Positions 25,846 to 37,430 of a DNA stretch of 64,000 nucleotides are shown in pieces. A program made the position numbers and the translations under genes. Where the stretch lies: NCBI RefSeq assembly GCF_011397635.1, contig NC_064754.1, positions 32,716,543-32,780,542 on the forward strand, given 5' to 3'. The notes beneath the pieces are model-generated. The model saw nothing but the letters and a program-made list of their open reading frames with translations, did no database searches and was not told the origin of the DNA. The stretch comes from Epinephelus fuscoguttatus. Lineage: Eukaryota; Chordata; Actinopteri; Perciformes; Serranidae. How positions within the stretch are numbered: the first letter of the stretch is position 1; every line of letters starts with the position of its first letter.

Positions 25846-27467
25846 CAGTACAGGCCAAAAGTTTGGACACACCTTCTCATTCAATGCGTTTTCTTTATTT
25901 TCATGACTATTTACATTGTAGATTCTCACTGAAGGCATCAAAACTATGAATGAACACATGTGGAGTTATGTACTTAACAAAAAAAGGTGAAATAACTGAA
26001 AACATGTTTTATATTCTAGTTTCTTCAAAATAGCCACCCTTTGCTCTGATTACTGCTTTGCACACTCTTGGCATTCTCTCCATGAGCTTCAAGAGGTAGT
26101 CACCTGAAATGGTTTCCACTTCACAGGTGTGCCTTATCAGGGTTAATTAGTGGAATTTCTTGCTTTATCAATGGGGTTGGGACCATCAGTTGTGTTGTGC
26201 AGAAGTCAGGTTAATACACAGCCGACAGCCCTATTGGACAACTGTTAAAATTCATATTATGGCAAGAACCAATCAGCTAACTAAAGAAAAACGAGTGGCC
26301 ATCATTACTTTAAGAAATGAAGGTCAGTCAGTCCGGAAAATTGCAAAACTTTAAATGTGTCCCCAAGTGGAGTCGCAAAAACCATCAAGCGCTACAACGA
26401 AACTGGCACACATGAGGACCGACCCAGGAAAGGAAGACCAAGAGTCACCTCTGCTTCTGAGGATAAGTTCATCCGAGTCACCAGCCTCAGAAATGGCAAG
26501 TTAACAGCAGCTCAGATCAGAGACCAGATGAATGCCACACAGAGTTCTAGCAGCAGACCCATCTCTAGAACAACTGTTAAGAGGAGACTGCGAATCAGGC
26601 CTTCATGGTCAAATAGCTGCTAGGAAACCACTGCTAAGGAGAGGCAACAAGCAGAAGAGATTTGTTTGGGCCAAGAAACACAAGGAATGGACATTAGACC
26701 AGTGGAAATCTGTGCTTTGGTCTGATGAGTCCAAATTTGAGATCTTTGGTTCCAACCGCCGTGTCTTTGTGAGACGCAGAAAAGGTGAACGGATGGATTC
26801 CACATGCCTGGTTCCCACTGTGAAGCATGGAGGAGGAGGTGTGATGGTGTGGGGGTGTTTTGCTGGTGACACTGTTGGGGATTTATTCAAAATTGAAGGC
26901 ACACTGAACCAGCATGGCTACCACAGCATCCTGCAGCGACATGCCATCCCATCCGGTTTGCGTTTAGTTGGACGAATATTTATTTTTCAACAGGACAATG
27001 ACCCCAAACACACCTCCAGGCTGTGTAAGGGCTATTTGACCAAGAAGGAGAGTGATGGAGTGCTGCGGCAGATGACCTGGCCTCCACAGTCACCGGACCT
27101 GAACCCAGTCGAGATGGTTTGGGGTGAGCTGGACCGCGGAGTGAAGGCAAAGGGGCCAACAAGTGCTAAACACCTCTGGGAACTCCTTCAAGACTGTTGG
27201 AAAACCATTTCAGGTGACTACCTCTTGAAGCTCATGGAGAGAATGCCAAGAGTGTGCAAAGCAGTAATCAGAGCAAAGGGTGGCTATTTTGAAGAAACTA
27301 GAATATAAAACATGTTTTCAGTTATTTCACCTTTGTTAAGTACATAACTCCACATGTGTTCATTCATAGTTTTGATGCCTTCAGTGAGAATCTACAATGT
27401 AAATAGTCATGAAAATAAAGAAAACGCATTGAATGAGAAGGTGTGTCCAAACTTTTGGCCTGTACTG
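25846..27467 (+). mobile_element. Tc1/mariner transposon with very long inverted repeats
   Basis: The element is flanked by TA dinucleotides (25844-25845, 27468-27469), as Tc1 insertion requires. It begins CAGTACAGGCCAAAAGTTTG and ends with the complement. The inverted repeats are about 270 bp (about 25846-26117 and 27199-27467), unusually long. The right one overlaps the last 110 or so bases of the transposase frame, so the left arm carries an antisense copy of those codons. The arms look almost identical, which suggests a recent insertion. Confidence 0.95.
26259..27308 (+). pseudogene. Tc1-like transposase, two frame breaks
   Basis: The DNA-binding part begins MARTNQLTKEKRVAII and continues NEGQSVRKIAKL, then in another frame SPSGVAKTIKRYNETGTHED and KGRPRVTSASEDKFI (paired HTH and GRPR-type linker). 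It returns to the first frame at HGQIAARKPLL. The catalytic DD34E set is visible: D in VLWSDESKF, D in FQQDNDPKHT, E in NPVEMVWGEL. The C-terminus is AVIRAKGGYFEETRI. The two breaks (near 26353 and 26600) would prevent a full product, so the copy is probably non-autonomous now, though the ends look mobilisable by a relative. Full length would be about 340-350 residues. Confidence 0.9.
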
Positions 27468-27510
27468 TAGGTTTAGGCTGTAGTGTAAGGTCTTCACAGA
27501 AGCTGCTGCT

Positions 27511-27578
27511 ACCACTCTGATCATATTCCCTTCATCAGTGCTACACAGGGAAGTAAAGAACAATCATCAATGACAGAG
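27511..27578 (-). pseudogene. U3 snoRNA 3' fragment
   Basis: Only the last third of U3 is left: the box C' region (TTGATGATTG on the minus strand) to the 3' end. It lies 44 bases from the right end of the Tc1 element, at the left edge of the U3 cluster. The 5' two thirds and promoter are absent. Confidence 0.85.
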
Positions 27579-27772
27579 GCCATGATTACATCTGTGTCAA
27601 ACCACTAATCAATGAAATATTCAGTAATCTTACTAAACTTTGGCAAGCTTTTAAAAAAGAACATGAAAAAAACAATCATTTGAAGATGAAGATGTTTATA
27701 TTAATGTTTATATGTTTTAATGTTTATATTAACATAACAATATGTTATATTAACTTTAACATATTTGTTGCT

Positions 27773-27988
27773 GCCACTCTGATCATACTCCCTTCATCAA
27801 TGCTCCACAGAGAAGCAAAAAACAATCATCAATGACAGAGAACATATGACCTGAATCATTATTCTCTGTCAGCTTCATGCTCTGAAGGGAATATCACAAC
27901 TCATCATCGTGGTTAGCGAGACCAGACACTTTAGAAACACATTTCTCAAGTCAGAAACTATAGAAATGATCCCTGAAAGTAAAGTCTT
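27773..27988 (-). ncRNA. snord3: U3 small nucleolar RNA gene, copy 1
   Basis: U3 is the box C/D snoRNA of the SSU processome; it pairs with pre-rRNA for the early cleavages that release 18S rRNA in the nucleolus. The copy is 216 nt (human 217). On the minus strand it starts AAGACTTTACTTTCAGGGAT, one base off the canonical AAGACTATAC, followed by box A (CATTTCTATAG), AACCACGATGATGAG (box B region), CAGAGCATGAAGC (box C region) and CATTGATGATTG (box C'). It ends ATCAGAGTGGC, so box D reads CAGA instead of CUGA. Its upstream flank is of class A (TAGTAAGTTTGCAGTGAATG at about -40 to -60). A GTTAAAGTTAATA word 12 nt after the end resembles a snRNA 3' box. Confidence 0.9.
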
Positions 27989-28746
27989 AGTTTGACTGAG
28001 GCTGAAAACTGCATCTCATTCACTGCAAACTTACTATCACTGAGGGTTCCTCCCTGTCATTAACAGGCTCCTCTAGTTGTTGTATCACAGCAGCCAGTCC
28101 TTGCATGACTCTGACAGCACACAGACAGAAGAGAAAAGCAGTACTGAGTGATAACAAAGAAAAAATAAGAATAGCATGTATCAAAGTAAGAAAAGTTGAT
28201 GGTTCAAATACTGACAAGAGAAATGATATATTTCTCTCACTGACTAGAAAAATGAAAAGGTGAGTTCAAGTCCCTATAAACATTCATAATAGTGTTTACT
28301 TGATTTTTTTTCATTCTTTCATCTGGCCTGTTCTTTAAAATCATTACCAAAGATTAAGTCCCCCAAAGGTGGTAATATTAATAACAAAATGCTTGACTCA
28401 TGAGAACATTTTTGTGAGGACTAAAATGTAGCCTACATTTCAATGTGATTTTCAGACACTGTCTGACTGCAAGAATTCTATTTCAGCCTGATTGTGTTAT
28501 ACAATGAAGGCAGCATTATGCAATGTTTGGCCACTGATCAACTCAAGTATTAAGTAATTAACCAATGATTCAATTAAAATTGTAAAAAGGTCTTTGTCAA
28601 TCCACTAACTGATTAAGTATTTACTATCCCTACTAAACTTTGGTTAACTTTAAACAAATATTTGAAAACTCAATCACATTGAATTTGACACTGAAAAGAA
28701 GCAGTTCTGTTCAGATAATTGTTTAAGATTTGACATTTATGTTGCT

Positions 28747-28960
28747 ACCACTCTGATCATATTCCCTTCATCAGTGCTCCACAGAAGCAAAGAACAATCA
28801 TCAATGACAGAGAACATATGACCTGAATCATTATTCTCTGTCAGCTTCATGCTCAGAAGGGAATATCACAACTCATCATCGTGGTTAGTGAGACCAAACA
28901 CTTTAGAAACACATTTCTCAAGCCAGAAGCTATAGAAGTGATCCCTGAAAGTATAGTCTT
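28747..28960 (-). ncRNA. snord3: U3 snoRNA gene, copy 2
   Basis: 214 nt, two bases shorter than its siblings because of a deletion in the 3' stem (ACAGAAGC for ACAGAGAAGC on the plus strand). The 5' end AAGACTATACTTTCAGGGAT is canonical; box A has one change (ATCACTTC). The upstream flank is class A, nearly identical to that of copy 1 for about 200 bases. This shows the two arose by a roughly 970-bp tandem duplication. Confidence 0.9.
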
Positions 28961-29654
28961 CGTTTGACTGAGGCTGAAAACTGCATCTCATTCACTGCAA
29001 ACTTACTATCACTGAGGGTTCCTCCCTGTCATTAACAGGCTCCTCTAGTTGTTGTATCACAGCAGCCAGTCCTTGCATGACTCTGACAGCACACAGACAG
29101 AAGAGAAAAGCAGTACTGAGTGATAACAAAGAAAAAACAACAGTAGCATGTATCAAAGTAAGAAAAGTTCATGGTTCAAATACTGGCAAGAGAAATGACT
29201 GTTTCCTCTCACTGAGTGGAAAAAGAAAAGATGTGTTCATGTCCCAATAAACATTCATAATAATGTAAAATTGTTTTTCTATTTCATTTAATTGGTTTGT
29301 TTTTTCATCAATACTAAAGATCAAGTCCTCGTAATGTGATCATATAAACAACTTGTTTGAATCACGACAAAACTTTATTTTTAAGACCACTAAATTGTAG
29401 CCTACACTTCAATGTGATTTTCAGACACTGTCTTACTGTAATAATTCTGTTTCAGCCTGATTATTGTCTACCTATACAGGCAGCATCATGCGACTCTAAG
29501 CCACTGATCAGCTTAAGTATTACATTATTAACAGACAAAATAATTGTTTATATCTTTGTCAAACCACTTTTCAATGAAGTAGTTAGTGTCCTAGCTCAAC
29601 TTGGGCTAATGATAAACAACTTTCTGAAAAGCCATACTGCATATTTATGTTGCT

Positions 29655-29870
29655 ACCACTCTGATCATACTCCCTTCATCAATGCTCCACAGAGAAGCAA
29701 AGAACAATCATCAATGACAGAGAACATATGACCTGAATCATTATTCTCTGTCAGCTTCATGCTCAGAAGGGAATATCACAACTCATCATCGTGGTTAGCG
29801 AGACCAGACACTTTAGAAACACATTTCTCAAGTCAGAAACTATAGAAATGATCCCTGAAAGTATAGTCTT
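29655..29870 (-). ncRNA. snord3: U3 snoRNA gene, copy 3
   Basis: 216 nt with the canonical 5' end, box A, the box B/C region (CTGAGCATGAAGC) and box C' (TTGATGATTG). Box D reads CAGA. The upstream flank switches to class B (GAACCCTGAGAATCACTTTG at about -42 to -61), unlike copies 1 and 2. It is a good representative of the array consensus. Confidence 0.92.
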
Positions 29871-30004
29871 AGTTTGACTGAGGCTGAAAACTGCATCTCA
29901 TTCACTGCAAAGTGATTCACACTCAGGGTTCAGAGGTAAAGAAGCTCATCATTACGTGCTTCAGATGACAGGTGAGGAAATCTAAGACCACAAAGTATAA
30001 TTCA

Positions 30005-30124
30005 TTCATTTTCCATAACCAATTATCCTGTTAAGGGTCGTGGGGGGCTGGGGCCTATCCCAGCTGACATTGAGTGAGAGGCAGGGTACACCCTGGGCAG
30101 GACACCAGACTATCACAGGGCTCT
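30005..30124. repeat. Short dispersed repeat, unit 1
   Basis: The segment reads TATCCCAGCTGACATTGAG, then AGGCAGGGTACACCCTGG, then CACCAGACTATCACAGGGCT, a word string common in fish genomes. It recurs at 32246-32365 with a few substitutions, at the same place relative to a U3 copy. The block was therefore copied with the array. The family is not assigned. Confidence 0.6.
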
Positions 30125-30613
30125 ATGTGAAATTGAAAAGATGAGTTTGCACTGATTGGAAAAAGAAAAAATGTGTTCATGTCCAAAGAGATGTTCATAA
30201 CACTGTAAAATTAGATTTTTGTTTCATTTCTTTCAGTTGGTCTGTTTTTTGATCATTACTAGAGTACAAGTGCTGCAGAGGTGATCATATAAACACAATG
30301 CTTGAATCATGAGAAAACCTTGTTTAAGAAGACTCAAATGTAGCCTACACTTCAATTTGAATTACAGACACAGTCTTACTGTAATAACCCTATTTCAGCT
30401 TGATTATTTTCAACAATTAAGGCAGCAATTTGTGATATTTGGCCACTGACCAACTTTAATATTTAGTAACTGACAAATAGCCTAAAATTGTTTTCTTTCA
30501 AAACACTACTTGATTTGGTCCTTGCTAAACTTTTACTAACTTTAAACAACTATTTGAAAAAACAATCATGGCAATTACTTTTAAATGACTGCAAAAAATA
30601 ACTGTTTTATCAA

Positions 30614-30800
30614 GTGAGGCTGAAAACTGCATCTCATTCACTGCAAACTTACTATCACTGAGGATTCCTCCCTGTCATTAATAGGCTCCTCTCGTTGTTG
30701 AATCACAGCAGCCAGTCCTTGCATGACTGACAGCACACAGACAGAAGAGAAAAGCAGTACTGAGTGATAACAAAGAAAAAAACAAGAGTAGGATGTATCA
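30614..30800 (-). pseudogene. Orphan U3 promoter (class A) without a U3 body
   Basis: The class A upstream flank, including the PSE-like block, is present and about 95% like that of copies 1 and 2. The sequence to its left, where the RNA should begin, is not U3. A deletion has removed the transcribed part. Confidence 0.75.
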
Positions 30801-31092
30801 AAGTAAGAAAAGTTGATGGTTCAAATACTGACAAGAGAAATGACATATTTCTCTTACTGACTAGAAAAATGAAAAGGTGAGTTCAAGTCCCTATAAATAC
30901 TCATTATACTGTTGTTAAGAGGTCTTTGTCATTCCATTAATTGATTAAGTATTTACTATCCCTACTAAACTTTGGTTAACTTAAAACAAATATTTGAAAA
31001 CTCAATCAAAACTGCCAGATCACATTGAATTTGACACTAAAAAGAAGCAGTTCTGTTCAGATAATTGTTTTAACTTTAACATTTATGTTGTT

Positions 31093-31308
31093 ACCACTCT
31101 GATCATACTCCCTTCATCAATGCTCCACAGAGAAGCAAAGAACAATCATCAATGACAGAGAACATATGACCTGAATCATTATTCTCTGTCAGCTTCATGC
31201 TCTGAAGGGAATATCACAACTCATCATCGTGGTTAGCGAGACCAGACACTTTAGAAACACATTTCTCAAGTCAGAAACTATAGAAATGATCCCTGAAAGT
31301 ATAGTCTT
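31093..31308 (-). ncRNA. snord3: U3 snoRNA gene, copy 4
   Basis: 216 nt with a canonical 5' end, box A and box C'; box D reads CAGA. The upstream flank is class B. The 3' side has GTTAAAGTTAAAACA about 12 nt after the RNA end, a possible 3' box. The box C region reads CAGAGCATGAAGC as in copy 1. Confidence 0.92.
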
Positions 31309-31910
31309 AGTTTGACTGAGGCTCAAAACTGCATGTCATTCACTGCAAAGTGATTCTCACTCAGGGTTCAGAGGTACAGAAGCTCATCATAACATGCTTC
31401 AGATGACAGGTGAGAAAATCTGCTTTGCTTTTTAAGATGCACAATATGTAGATTAGAGTTTCAGTTTCTATTTCTCTTAATTATTCTTTTTCAGCCTACT
31501 TTTTTTTTCTACAAAAAAAGGCTCTGTGAAATGTGTCCAGTCTCAACTTTATACGATTAAACAGCTTACAAACACATCCGTCAAGTCCAAAACTGTAACA
31601 ATGATCTTTGAAAGTATAGTCTTAGTTTGCTTTGCACTGTCTGACTGTAAGAATTCTGATTCAGCCTGATTATTGTCTATAATAAAGGCAGCATTATGTA
31701 ATTTTTGGCTTATGATCTCCTTGATAAATTACCCTGATGATTTATGGATTTGTTGAATATATCTCTGTAACACTACAAACATATTAATAAGCTAGTAGTG
31801 TCCTCAACAACCCTTTGCATAACCTAAAACATCTTAAATGCTATGTAAATAACATCTGATACAAAGTGGTCCATAAAGAAAGCTGTATTCACTTTTAAAT
31901 TTGATTTGCT

Positions 31911-32126
31911 GCCACTCTGATCATATTCCCTTCATCAATGCTCCACAGAGAAGCAAAGAACAATCATCAATGACAGAGAACATATGATCTGAATCATTAT
32001 TCTCTGTCAGCTTCATGCTCAGAAAAGAATATCACAACTCATCATCGTGGTTAGCGAGACCAGACACTTTAGAAACACATTTCTCAAGTCAGAAACTATA
32101 GAAATGATCCCTGAAAGTATAGCCTT
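31911..32126 (-). ncRNA. snord3: U3 snoRNA gene, copy 5
   Basis: 216 nt. The 5' end reads AAGGCTATAC, changing the fourth base. Box C' is intact and box D reads CAGA. The upstream flank is class B and leads directly into the second unit of the short dispersed repeat. The 5' change is shared only with copy 7, and both have the same downstream sequence (ATTTAAAAGTGAATACAGC), so they are recent duplicates. Confidence 0.88.
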
Positions 32127-32245
32127 AGTTTGACTGAGGGTGGAAACTGCATCTCATTCACTGCAAAGTGATTCTCACTCAGGGTTCAGAGGTAAAGAAG
32201 CTCATCATTACGTGCTTCAGATGACAGGTGAGGAAATCTAAGACC

Positions 32246-32365
32246 ACAAAGTATAATTCATTCATTTTCCATAACCAATTATCCTGTTAAGGGCCGTGGG
32301 GGGCTGGGGCCTATCCCAGCTGACATTGAGTGAGAGGCAGGGTACACCCTGGACAGGACACCAGA
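32246..32365. repeat. Short dispersed repeat, unit 2
   Basis: A close copy of the segment at 30005-30124, carried along by duplication of the U3 flank. The surrounding 29.93-30.58 kb and 32.17-32.75 kb blocks match for several hundred bases. Confidence 0.6.
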
Positions 32366-32909
32366 CTATCACAGGGCTCTATGTGAAATTGTAAAGACGA
32401 GTTTGCACTGATTGGAAAAAGAAAAAATGTGTTCATGTCCAAAGAGATGTTCATAACACTGTAAAATTAGATTTTTGTTTCATTTCTTTCAGTTGGTCTG
32501 TTTTTTTGATCATTACTAGAGTTCAAGTGCTTCAGAGGTGATCATATAAACACAATGCTTGAATCATGAGAAAACCTTATTTTTAAGAAGACTCAAATGT
32601 ATCCTACACTTCAATTTGAATTACAGACACAGTCTTACTGTAATAACTCTGTTTCAACTTGATTATTTTATACAATAAGGCAGCAATTTGTGATATTTGG
32701 CCACTGATCAACTTTAACATTTAATTATTATCTGACAAATAGACTAAAATTGTTGATTAAATCTCTGTCAAACAACTAATTTTTTCCTAGCTAGACTTTG
32801 GCTCACTCTAAACAAGTATTTGAAAAAAAAAAAAAAAATCACATAGTCTGCTTTGCTTTTCAGCTGACACCAAAAGACACTTGTTTTAAATTGTAACATC
32901 TGTGTTGTT

Positions 32910-33125
32910 GCCACTCTGATCATATTCCCTTCATCAATGCTCCACAGAGAAGCAAAGAACAATCATCAATGACAGAGAACATATGACCTGAATCATTATT
33001 CTCTGTCAGCTTCATGCTCAGAAGGGAACATCACAACTCATCATCGTGGTTAGCGAGACCAGACACCTTAGAAACACATTTCTCAAGTCAGAAAGTATAG
33101 AAATGATCCCTGAAAGTATAGTCTT
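32910..33125 (-). ncRNA. snord3: U3 snoRNA gene, copy 6
   Basis: 216 nt with the canonical 5' end AAGACTATAC; box A ends TATAC instead of TATAG. Box C' is intact and box D reads CAGA. The upstream flank is class B, followed by a stretch (33235-33520) nearly identical to that at 31430-31710. Confidence 0.92.
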
Positions 33126-33745
33126 AGTTTGACTGAGGCTGAAAACTGCAGCTCATTCACTGCAAAGTGATTCTCACTCAGGGTTCAGAGGTACAGAAGC
33201 TCATCATTACATGCTTCAGATGACAGGTGAGAAAATCTGCTTTGCTTTTTAAGATGCACAATATGTAGATTAGAGTTTCAGTTTCTATTTCTCTTAATTA
33301 TTCTTTTTCAGCCTACTTTTTTTTTCTACAAAAAAAGGCTCTGTGAAATGTGTCCAGTCTCAACTTTATACGATTAAACAGCTTACAAACACATCCGTCA
33401 AGTCCAAAACTGTAACAATGATCTTTGAAAGTATAGTCTTAGTTTGCTTTGCACTGTCTGACTGTAAGAATTCTGATTCAGCCTGATTATTGTCTATAAT
33501 AAAGGCAGCATTATGTAATTTTTGGCCACTGATCAACTTTAACATTTAATTATTATCTGACAAATAGACTAAAATTTGTTGAATTAAATCTCTGTCAAAC
33601 AACTACAAACATATTAATAAGACTAGTAGTGTCCTCTAACAACCCTTTTGCAAAAAAAAAATCACATTAAATCTGCTTTGTAAATAACATCTGATACAGA
33701 GTGGTCCATAAAGAAAGCTGTATTCACTTTTAAATTTGATTTGCT

Positions 33746-33961
33746 GCCACTCTGATCATATTCCCTTCATCAATGCTCCACAGAGAAGCAAAGAACAATC
33801 ATCAATGACAGAGAACATATGACCTGAATCATTATTATCTGTCAGCTTCATGCTCTGAAGGGAATATCACAACTCATCATCGTGGTTAGTGAGACCAGAC
33901 ACTTTAGAAACACATTTCTCAAGTCAGAAACTATAGAAATGATCCCTGAAAGTATAGCCTT
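33746..33961 (-). ncRNA. snord3: U3 snoRNA gene, copy 7
   Basis: 216 nt. It shares AAGGCTATAC and the 3' flank with copy 5. Box C' is intact and box D reads CAGA. The upstream flank is class B. The stretch between copies 6 and 7 duplicates that between 4 and 5, so pairs 4/5 and 6/7 form a higher-order repeat of about 1.8 kb. Confidence 0.88.
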
Positions 33962-34500
33962 AGTTTGACTGAGGGTGGAAACTGCATCTCATTCACTGCA
34001 AAGTGATTCTCACTCAGGGTTCAGAGGTACAGAAGCTCATCATTACATGCTTCAGATGACAGGTGGGAAAATCTAAGATCACTGTGGGGAATTAAAAGTA
34101 CTATTTTTCACTGATTGGAAAAAGACAAGATGTGTACATGTCCATATAGACATTCATAATAATGTAAAATTGATTTTTTTTTGTTTCATTTCTTTCATCT
34201 GGCCTGTTCATGGTAGAAAAAGATTTCTGCACACTGACATCTACGCAGCGTCTCACTTTATTGTTGAGTTTTCCGTCTATTCGACCTTCATCAGAGCATA
34301 GATATGGCATCAATGGACAGGCTGGTAAAAGTAACCAATCTCAGTCTAATCACTGGCTGCATGCAATACAACTGTGTGCATCCCTGATGGTAGGAGCTCC
34401 ACCTTCTGGGAGTTGCAGTTTTTAAGACTGGATGGCAATCTGACCATACAGTACCTTAATACAAAGCAAGGATGAAACACAGCGAAAACAGAAATACAAA

Positions 34501-34790
34501 GAGTCTTAGTTTGACCGGGGGTGAAAACTGCATCTCATTCACTGCAAACTTACTACCACTGAGGGTTTCAATAAACTTGTCCAGTTGTGTCTCGTCCAGT
34601 CATACATGTTTACGTAAATACAACAGCGTAGCCAATCACTGCATGACTCTGACAGTTCAGCTGTAATACACAGAGACTGACTGGAGACAAAGGCAGCACT
34701 GAGATAAAGAACATGTTTGTATAAAAGCCAGACAGTAAGAAAAGTAAAGTGATACTGTTTAAAGATCACAGGCTGCATTTATATCCAAAA
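34501..34790 (-). pseudogene. Orphan U3 promoter (class C) without a U3 body
   Basis: The sequence just before the U3 start (AAACTAAGACTC on the minus strand) and the PSE-like block are present, but the transcribed region is replaced by unrelated sequence. The flank (34560-34990) is nearly identical to 43205-43650, upstream of the truncated copy there. The class C flank was therefore duplicated at least once over several hundred bases. Confidence 0.7.
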
Positions 34791-35232
34791 ATATGCCCAA
34801 TGAATGATCATCAATGACAAAACAGATGAACTGAATCATTATTCTCTGTCTGCATCACACTCATCTCTGAGATTTGCAGAAGACTGGAAATCCCCCAAGT
34901 TACTTTAGCAGGTCTGCAGCTAACTACTACTTTCAAAATCAAAAATCCAACCATTTCAGAAGGTGGAAACAAAAAATGAATGGGAACAAATGATTCATGT
35001 CAAAACTGCAATTTTTTCCTGTTGACTGATGGTCATTTAACTGGCTTATTGGTTTAATGTTGAACCATAGTCAACCATCAAACTGGCATTTTATACTTTA
35101 TCTACAAATTTAACACTTAATTGATTTCTGAAAAACAAAAATACTGAACTGCATTGATTACAAGCAGTGCTTAATTATGCTCTTGATTATTTAGTATTTT
35201 CAATGCTATTACTTTACCATCTATGTGTTGCT

Positions 35233-35448
35233 GCCACTCTGATCATATCCCCTTCATCAATGCTCCACAGAGAAGCAAAGAACAATCATCAATGACGAAG
35301 AACATATGACCTGAATCATTATTCTCTATCAGCTTCATGCTCAAAAGGGAATATCACAACTCATCATCATGGTTAGCGAGACCAGACACTTTAGAAACAC
35401 ATTTCTCAAGTCAGAAACTATAGAAATGATCCCTGAAAGTATAGTCTT
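35233..35448 (-). ncRNA. snord3: U3 snoRNA gene, copy 8
   Basis: 216 nt with a canonical 5' end and box A; box D reads CAGA. Box C' reads TTGATGATTG and there are minor stem changes (TCGTCATTG). The upstream flank is class B, with the PSE-like block GAACCCTGAGAATCACTTTG at 35509-35490 (about -42 to -61). It is the last intact copy before the transposon nest. Confidence 0.92.
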
Positions 35449-35750
35449 AGTTTGACTGAGGCTGAAAACTGCATCTCATTCACTGCAAAGTGATTCTCAC
35501 TCAGGGTTCAGGGGTACAGAAGCTCATCATTACATGCTTCGGATGACAGGTGAGAAATCAAAGACCAGTGTGGAATTGAAAAGACTAATTTTTCTCACTG
35601 ATTGGAAAAAGAAAAGATGTGTTCATGTCCAAATAGACATTTATAATACTGTACAATTTGATTTTTATTCAATTTCTTCCAGTTGGTCTGTCTTTCTAAA
35701 CTTTTTATTACTCGACATTAAGTCCTCCAGAGGTGATCACATTAACAAAG

Positions 35751-36889
35751 CAGGGCTTGACGCTAACTTTTTTCCCAAGGCACACATGTGTTTCTAAGTT
35801 GAAAAAGTAAGGAGCGCACAAAGAACTTTAGGGGCACAATGTAAATTGATCAAATAATGTGTTTTCCGTAATAAACATGATGCAAATAGACATTTATAAG
35901 CAAAATTATTTAATGAATTTGTATACAAAATGTACAGAAAGGTAAAATCATCAAGTTTTGAAAAAGTATTGCAATTTAATTTTGTCTTTAATGTTATTAT
36001 CTTATATATATTATCTTTGTAATATGATTATCCTATATAATGTTATTAATATCCTAAAACATTCTCCAGGAAACTCTGAAACTCTGCAGGACTTATTTCC
36101 ACCCTTCCCAGCAGCGGTACCGTGGAGAATGGTCCCTAACTGCGGGGAGAACGGATCAGGCTTCCCCAGAGGGGGTCCCTCTTCTCCGCCACACTTTGAC
36201 TTATTTCCACCCAGCCGACAGCCTGGCCGTGGAGAACGGTCCCTAGCTGCATCAATAAGTGATTAACATAGGGGGGGATCAAAATAAAATAAATAAATAA
36301 AATAAAAATCAACCAGCCACCCTCCTCCCCTGACAAGTAAAGAACAGTCCCTCCATAAGTAAAGAACAGTCCCTAAAGTGCTGCGTCAAAGAGAGAAATG
36401 TGAACGGCTTGTGTCTCCTCTGACACGCCACATACCTGTGTGCCGCCATGGCTCGGTTGTCCAGGTACTACTAGACAGTCATGACACCAACGAAAGAGGA
36501 AATTACTGGACCTGGAGTCGGACTTCTCTGTCGCCGGTAAGCCCTTATTTTGCGCCGCAGAGCACTATGAGCCTCCCCGTATTCCTGTCGGTGACCCCCG
36601 TTCAACCCACAAACGCCACACTTTCACTTATTTCCACCCTGCCGACAGTGGGACTTATATTCATTGTGCCGACAGTGGCTTGGAAAACCGCCCATAACCG
36701 TGTCAAGAGAAGGCGGCTGGAGTTCCTCCAACATTTGCGGTTAGATTATCATATTTTTTAATTGACAAAAATATAGGCTGCTTCGGCTGATTTTTTATGC
36801 ACACATGTGCCCCTAAATATTTTTTACAGTTCGCACACACCTATTTTTAGTCGCAAATGCGAGTGAAACACTCGCATAGTCGAGCCCTG
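35751..36889. mobile_element. Non-autonomous DNA transposon (CAGGGCTTGA ends), about 1.14 kb
   Basis: The left end CAGGGCTTGACGCTAAC mirrors the right end GTCGAGCCCTG. Subterminal CACACATGTG words lie in both arms. A 5-bp direct repeat CAAAG (35746-35750 and 36890-36894) looks like a target duplication. Related unoccupied flanks elsewhere in the array confirm the insertion site. There is no transposase. The ends resemble hAT-like fish elements, but a 5-bp duplication is shorter than the usual 8, so the class is left open. Confidence 0.8.
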
Positions 36890-37265
36890 CAAAGTGGTTG
36901 ACTCATGAGAAAACCTTGATTATAACATGACTAAAATGTACACTTCAATGTGATTTTCAGACACTGTCTGACTATAAGAATTCTGTTTCAGCCTGATTGT
37001 GTTATACAATGAAGGCAGCATTATGCAATGTTTGGCCACTGATCAACTCAAGTATTAAATAATTAACCAATGATTCTATTAAAATTGTTAAATGATCTTT
37101 GTCAATCCACTAATTGATTAAGTATTTACTATCCCTACTAAAACTTTGGTTAACTTTAAACAAATATTTGAAAACTCAATCAAAACTGACAATCTGCTTT
37201 GAATTTGACACTAAAAAGAAGCAGTTCTATTGAGATAATTGTTTAACCTTTGACATTTGTGTTGC

Positions 37266-37430
37266 CCCCACTCCGATCCTATTCTCTTCATCAATGCTCC
37301 ACAGGGAAGCAAAGAACAATCATCAGTGACAGAGAACATATAACCTGAATCATTATTCTGTCAGCTTCATGCTCAGAAGGGAATATCACAACTCATCATC
37401 ATGGTTAGCGAGACCAGACACTTTAGAAAC
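37266..37430 (-). pseudogene. U3 snoRNA 3' part, broken by inversion
   Basis: Minus-strand U3 sequence from the middle of the RNA to a decayed 3' end (box D region GGATCGGAGTGG). It stops within the GTTTCTAAAGTGTCTGG segment, where it meets sequence of the opposite orientation. Confidence 0.85.

Noticed and set aside
34200-34430. A possible LINE or other retroelement piece between U3 copies 7 and 8
   Set aside because: The wording resembles dispersed fish repeats, but I could not tie it to a family or define ends.
36136-36761. Open frames of 66-127 codons on both strands
   Set aside because: They lie wholly inside a non-autonomous transposon, overlap each other on both strands and show no family motif.
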